A DNA stretch of 64,000 nt from Polytrichum commune. Its lineage: Eukaryota > Streptophyta > Polytrichopsida > Polytrichales > Polytrichaceae. How positions within the stretch are numbered: the stretch's first letter is position 1; every line of letters starts with the position of its first letter. The position numbers and the translations under genes are program-made. Positions 58,660 through 64,000 of this stretch are shown piece after piece. The notes beneath the pieces were generated by a model. The model worked only from the letters and a program-made list of their open reading frames with translations. It had not been told where the DNA came from and did no database searches. The stretch covers positions 1,798,501 through 1,862,500 of the forward strand of contig OX485807.1 of the NCBI GenBank assembly GCA_950295325.1. The letters are read 5' to 3'.

Positions 58660-59255
58660 ATCAAATGTATAGAGATGAGACTAAAATCAATCGATTTTCA
58701 ATTTGATGGTCACGTTTGGTGTTGGGTGAGGGACGGAGAATCTCAATTACAAGTTCATCATGTGAGTCAAATAGTTAAACATGAAGGTGGTGCAATTTTT
58801 GTGTGGGGTTGTATGACTTCATGTGGCATGGATTACATGTGCAAAATAGAGGGGAAGATGACACAAGCTCTCTATCTCATAATTCTTCAATATGAGGTCA
58901 TGAAAACAATAATTGAATGGTACCATTTCAACCTTTCTTGTGTCATATTTCAACATGATAATGATCCTAAACATACTGCAAATTAGTCAAGCAACGGTTG
59001 TCAATGCAAAGTTTGATGTACTTACTTGGCCTCCTCAAGCACCTGACCTAAATCCAATCGAGCATGTGTGGGCACTTGTGAAACATAAATTAAATGAGTA
59101 TCCAAAACCAACCAAAGGAATGCTTCAATGATGGGAATGTGTGGAATTTCTTTCCATTCCACGACTCATGAGCAGTGTCACAAAAGCTTTATCATAGCAT
59201 GCCCAATCGTATCCAAGTTGCTTTAGATCCTAAAGGAGGGTGGATAAAGTATTGA
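58660..59255 (+). pseudogene. Tc1/mariner-type transposase relic
   Basis: Frames with stops and shifts together follow a Tc1/mariner transposase: RDETKINRF with the first catalytic Asp region (~58672); HVWCWVRDGESQLQ; GGAIFVWGCMTS; VIFQHDNDPKHTA (second Asp); a frame change at ~58983; then FDVLTWPPQAPDLNPIEHVW with the final acidic residue; and an end PNRIQVALDPKGGWIKY-like at ~59205 with TGA at 59253-59255. The N-terminal helix-turn-helix region upstream is too decayed to read, and no terminal inverted repeats were found. The element cannot be active. Confidence 0.8.
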
Positions 59256-62198
59256 TCTACATGTAGATGTAGTTTACAAAATTGAGTAAATGTATATAGT
59301 TCTCTTCAACACACTATTTTTGCATGTGTGGTTTTGTAGTAGACATTGGACTTTGGAAATGATGTACTATACTACGATTGTTAACTTACACAAGTGAGGG
59401 TTTGTATGTTTTTGTTTTTATTTGCATGGCATTATGTGTGACAATTGATGTAGTGACTCACTACATCAATTTTGAGAGTTCGTGTATATTAGCATTTAAA
59501 ACCAATTTTAGACATTGGTAATAATTTGATGTGAAATCCAAAATCCGATTCTAGATACCAAGCATGTGCAATTGTATGTACCACTATATAGAACAATGTT
59601 TTATACCATGACAATGTAACACTACCAATCCAACATTGGTTGAAACAAACCTCAAATTCAAGCTTCATTTATTGAACATATGTGAAGCAAACTTATGGAC
59701 ATGAGGTCAAAGATCACGTCCATAATAATAATAATCAGTCCTTATATACAAGATCTTGACCTTGAATTATGTAAGTATTTTCAAGATAAAATCAAATTTC
59801 AAAAAAATCACATAATATTAGAGATGACACTTGTTTGCGTGGACATTTTTGTAAGCATGTTATGGCAAAATATGTTGACTAACAATCAAGAAATCTCCAC
59901 AATCCTCAAGAAGAGTTGACCTTGCATGCACCCATACCACAAAACCACAAACACAATGAGGATATTGGTGTATACTAGGTGTCTACAACCATGATCATCT
60001 CTTTGTTATCGTTATCACATTAGAAAATGAGATACAAAAGCATTTATACACAATAATCACAATATGAATCAACTCCTTTAGTTGATACATTTCTATGAAC
60101 TACATTCTTCAAAAAAACCATGTTTGTCTTGGATCAACATGCACTCTCATGCTCCATACTTGGCAGTTGTTTTCCATGATCTTTATATTTTATATTATAT
60201 TTCTTGAACTTAAGATTTATCTTGAAATGGTATGTTGTGAGTACTAAACAATGATAAATGTTAAGAATGCAATGCTAGGTATGTTCAAATAGAAGAAAAG
60301 ATCCAATCAATGGCAACAAATACAAATTATACCACCAATTGATAGAATGTGTATGATGAATGTCATAATGAAAAACAAGGAAAAGGAGCGAATCATGAGT
60401 GAATGTAGACCATTGATGACTACGACTTATGTGAATATATAGAAATATTTGTATAAACATAATAATACATATATGAGAGTTATATTTGCACTTTTAATTG
60501 ATGCACGTTGCAACTCAAATTATTTTGAAGATATGTCAAGGAGAACTGGAAGCACATGATGGAATCTGAAATGGGGTGAACGATTAGAAAATTTAGGAAA
60601 CTATGTGGGTGGGTTCAATTACAAGGTTCACTTGATCCTTACGAGGAATTACTAGAAAACATGTAGTATTAACATAGCATCCCTTGTTGATTAGAATTAA
60701 ACTTTGAATTTCATATAAGAACATAGGCATGGACTTAATACATATTGTTGTGTGGGGAAATTCAAAATACAATAAAAAGGTCCCAAAAAAAATATGTAGG
60801 GGAAGGGCATGCACCTTGTGAAATTGGTAGTAGATGTTTATTGTGGCTACCTAAACATTAGGCAAAACCTTAAATCACGAGTCATTACAATGAATGCATC
60901 ATCTGCGGTCATGATGTAAACTATTGTGTTTCATGTGGTCTTTTTTTGGTTTGATTAATTATAAAAAATAATTAAGTGTCTATAAACACTAGGCAAATAA
61001 TGGCATCATTATATTGGAATAGTACAACCAACTTTAAGCCCCCTACCATTTGCAACACATTATTTTAAATCGCTATTGTGTGTTCTAGGGGAATATGGTT
61101 GCAAGAATGTTTTGATTTAGATGTTTGCTTAGGGTGACGTACTAGGGTTTTTCTTCTCGTCATTGTCTACTTACAATGTGTTGGGTATTTTAGGTCATGA
61201 AATCTATGTCCAAAACCAGATTTAGGCATTACCTTTTGAGCAATACTTTTAATGATAAAAGTTGAAGATCTCATATTGATATTCTATATTTGAGTGCCTA
61301 CAATAGAGGGCACCATGAAAAACATCCAATTTAAACAACACTTTGCTACTACTTTTAGGGTTTGACCTAAAAATTGATGGTTTTAGTATACCAAAGCATT
61401 TTTTCCCACATACTTGACCATGCTTGCTCCCCACCAAATATATCTTCATGTTTAGAATTTACTTGCTTATTATTTGATCTATTGAGATTTACATGCTTTA
61501 GATAGCATGAACCTTTCTTATTGTCAAGCTTTGGTTATGTCTTGTTTGCATTGGCAGGGCGTATGCCTTAAGCTCCACACTTGAGAATTGAGTTGTTGAG
61601 GTTAACGCTTATGTGCTCATTGGTCGTGCAAGGTTGGCAACATTGTGAATCCATTAAGCTCGACCACTAGGCATCCCCTGTTGCTACACAACGGGTTGCC
61701 TTGAACTAATTACATTGGGTTTGCGTTGGAACTTGGAATGCTTTTAATCATAATGGATTTGTATACATACACTTCTATTGTTGGAGCCTATGAAATTCCT
61801 GATAACACAAAAAATGCTCTCAAATGCATTAAATATTTTAACATTTTTTGTGCCATTGCTTACATTTAACCTCAAGGATAGTTTTTAGAACCTACATGAA
61901 AATTTGGTTGCATCCATAATAGATGCAATCCCATCATCTATCCAAGGAAACATATATTGCAAAAGTTGTCCAAGTGTTGCCATGTGCTACTGCTGGGCAA
62001 CCACCTTGCACTTTAATATTATATTTTTCTACATCCAACACTTAGAAAACTCTATATTACTCATGACTTTATTGTGGTCTAATTTATACACAACAAAACG
62101 TTCATTCTTTCTCAAATTTCATGTCCAAAAATCACCAAAACAACTAGTATTGTTGGACAAAATTTGGGGTGGTTTGAGAACGGAAACTTGAGGTTTAA
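59256..62198. other. AT-rich intergenic DNA; no gene recognised
   Basis: Includes a near-perfect palindrome at 59443-59471. The rest up to the GST gene shows only short random frames. Confidence 0.5.
59443..59470. repeat. Perfect 14-bp inverted repeat
   Basis: AATTGATGTAGTGA (59443-59456), one base, then its exact inverse TCACTACATCAATT ending at 59470. It contains TAGTGA/TCACTA, as in CACTA-like ends. Confidence 0.85.
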
Positions 62199-63630
62199 CT
62201 ACTTGTTGAAGCTGCAAACTGTCATGCCTTTCGCTGTAGCTGGTCGTGCCTTGCATCGCTCTATATATGCCATCACATTGGTGAAGCTGGCAAGTTCTAA
62301 CTTGTTTGTGTTGTCGTACATTTCCTTGGCGGAGTGGAGCCATGGGAAGATGGCCATATCCGCGATGGAGTAACCGCCATCAATGATGAAGTCACGCCCT
62401 TCCAGCCGCTTATCCAACACCCCTAACAAACGCTTCACCTCCGACGCATATCGCTCCACAGGGTAGGGGTCCAAGCACTTGTCCTTGGCCCATTTAAAGA
62501 AATGCCCAAACTGATGTAGGTATTACACACACCATCCAAATAAACTCTCTCGTAAGCATTTGTTTTGTTCTGAATAAATTCATAACATCCATAGCATTAA
62601 ATACGTTTATAACACAAAAGTTGCTCCAAATCAATGCTCCTCAACTAAAATGTTACAGTGTACCAGATTCTCAAGGCGTTGACCCCTACTAGTGCTACGA
62701 TTTGTTGACACTGGAAGACAATCTACTATCTCCTTCAACTCGGGTCTGCAAAGGGGGGTTGTGTAGCAGAGTAGCATGGTTGCCTTTTGCACTCGTCACA
62801 AGCATTTCAAATCCTTATCACACCTATCAAATGTGCATCATGTGTACATTTGATGGGCATTTGACAAGCTTCTGACGGGTTCAAAAAGCAACCTTGACAA
62901 GCAAACTTGGATCGAAGGTTGAGTTTTATGTATGTATATATGTATATTAATTACATGTAACATACCTGACCGAACATGGGTCCAATTCCTCCCATCTGGA
63001 AAAACAGCCACTGAATTGTCTCCCACTTGAGCCTAGGGTCGTTCGAGAGGAATTTCCCGTCCCCTTTCTTCTCAGCAAGGTACATAAGAATCGCACCACT
63101 TTCCATGATGTTGATGGGCTTTCCATCTGCAATCCAAAGTCACACGGGAAATAATCGCTCTTCCAGAAGCGGGAGACCAGAAGCCATCACATGCACAATT
63201 GCAAGGTCAAAACTCGGTGGTTACAACAAAATTTATCCATTCAAGCTCACACTAACTACTCAACTATCAGTCACATGTGAACTCTCGAATAGAAATGACG
63301 TCCACCTTCCCTGTATTGTAGAATGAAGACTTCGGAAACAAACTCAAGGAGCTTTGGGTAGTTTAACACCTAAGACAGCACTTTGTTCACAGCTTTTGTC
63401 CACTTTTACCACGAACATTCCTAGGACCTGGTAGATTGCCCAAATTAGTTCCCTGTGAAACTGAAATTGTCCAGAATCCGTGGCTGACCTGGGCCATTAG
63501 GGTCCACCAGCGCAGGAATCTTGGAGTTCGGGTTGATAGCGATGAACTCGGGAGTGAATTGCTCATTCTTCATGATATTGATAGTGTGAGCATCGTACTC
63601 GTACCCCATTTCTTCCAGTGCGATACCCAC
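62199..63630 (-). CDS. Glutathione S-transferase, Ure2p-like class (5' end not found)
   Basis: Three exons are read: 63630-63489, 63126-62966 and 62510-62199, phases joining to 204 residues with TAG. The first begins VGIALEEMGYEYDAHTINIM after a GCCGCAG acceptor, so an upstream exon with the start Met and the first beta strand (where the catalytic Ser/Cys would lie) is needed. It was not found before the right edge and is probably outside. Visible: NPNSKIPALVD with the cis-Pro of the thioredoxin-like fold; IMESGAILMYLAEKKG with the Glu-Ser glutathione contact; an all-helical C-terminal domain (WLFFQMGGIGPMFGQ, RYASEVKRLLGVLDKRL, YSIADMAIFPWL). These match bacterial/fungal-type Ure2p-like GSTs, a class present in mosses. 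The alternative in-frame ATG at 63687 would replace the expected N-terminus with unrelated residues, so I reject it. Confidence 0.88.
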
Positions 63631-64000
63631 CTGCGGCCGATCACCACGAAATACAAGTGAGCCTAATTCATTTACTTCAATGGACATCTATGTTTGAGCG
63701 GTGTGTGGTTAGGGCCAGAACGAACACCCAAAAAGGCATGTGTTTTAGAAGAGATTGGTCTACGTGCTCAAATATTTGTTGACCATTCTAAGATCAATAG
63801 TCAACATAAATGGGGGCACCTGTATGATCATCATTCAGTGAGAACAAGAATGTTGACCTTCACATGAGCTCCATAATTTTGAGGAAAATGGTTATGGCAC
63901 AATTTGGATCTGCTATTCATCTTGCACAAATTGTGTGCTTCAGACCCTACAAGAACTGGATGCAGAGCTAAAAGCGTCCATTTAAGACCCGCTTTGTACC
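63631..64000. other. Probable intron or 5' region of the GST gene
   Basis: No start exon of the GST family is recognised here on the minus strand. The segment is most likely intron 1 running past the edge. Confidence 0.4.

Noticed and set aside
63445-63687. GST starting at the in-frame ATG at 63687
   Set aside because: The sequence before VGIAL does not resemble a GST beta strand, and a clean CAG acceptor sits exactly at the family's exon border.
1-64000. CRISPR arrays, operons, bacterial ribosome binding sites
   Set aside because: Not applicable: spliced plant nuclear genes; the regular repeats at 40.5-41.2 kb are a contiguous minisatellite without spacers.

Overview
The window is nuclear DNA of a land plant. 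It shows spliced GT-AG genes, plant light-harvesting genes, and AT-rich intergenic DNA full of decayed transposons. The LHCII N-termini, the Ure2p-class glutathione S-transferase (a class known from mosses such as Physcomitrella) and the compact intron style suggest a bryophyte, most likely a moss. That placement is inference; no species is named.

The dominant feature is a dispersed cluster of seven intact major LHCII genes (light-harvesting chlorophyll a/b-binding protein, Lhcb1-3/Lhcbm type) between 6.9 and 47.8 kb. Copies 1, 5, 6 and 7 are on the plus strand and copies 2, 3 and 4 on the minus strand. Each has two exons with the intron splitting the Trp codon of the WYGADR trimerisation motif. 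Exon 2 (652 bp) is nearly identical in all seven, while exon 1, introns and flanks have diverged, which points to gene conversion or strong selection. Six of seven promoters carry a conserved module, CCAATC-N18/19-GTGGACCCAG, about 140-230 bp upstream of the ATG. Four also carry ATAAGAACRTCC about 80-104 bp upstream. Six share a 3' UTR element. Copies 5-7 form a head-to-tail array; an insertion of roughly 2 kb carrying a 72-bp minisatellite separates copies 5 and 6.

Other genes, left to right: a two-exon gene with a transposase-associated-like domain inside a possible CACTA-type element (0.3-2.3 kb, +); an eight-exon alanyl-tRNA editing protein (9.66-12.39 kb, -); an L-type lectin-domain membrane protein with a single-base frameshift (23.9-25.0 kb, -); an intronless AAMP-like WD40 protein (49.7-51.0 kb, +); a twelve-exon mitochondrial succinyl-CoA ligase beta subunit (52.5-57.2 kb, -); and a Ure2p-type GST whose first exon is not found and probably lies beyond the right edge (62.2-63.6 kb, -).

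The rest is mostly decayed mobile DNA: a 5'-truncated LINE (5.4-5.9 kb), a PIF/Harbinger relic (14.3-16.2 kb), hairpin MITE-like repeats (16.35-16.6 kb), two tRNA-derived SINE-like heads (15.5 and 32.9 kb), a U6 snRNA retropseudogene (32.26 kb), a Tc1/mariner relic (58.7-59.3 kb) and a short LHCB 3'-end relic (52.05 kb).

All gene models were spliced by eye using GT-AG sites, reading phase and family similarity from memory. No database search or alignment program was run.
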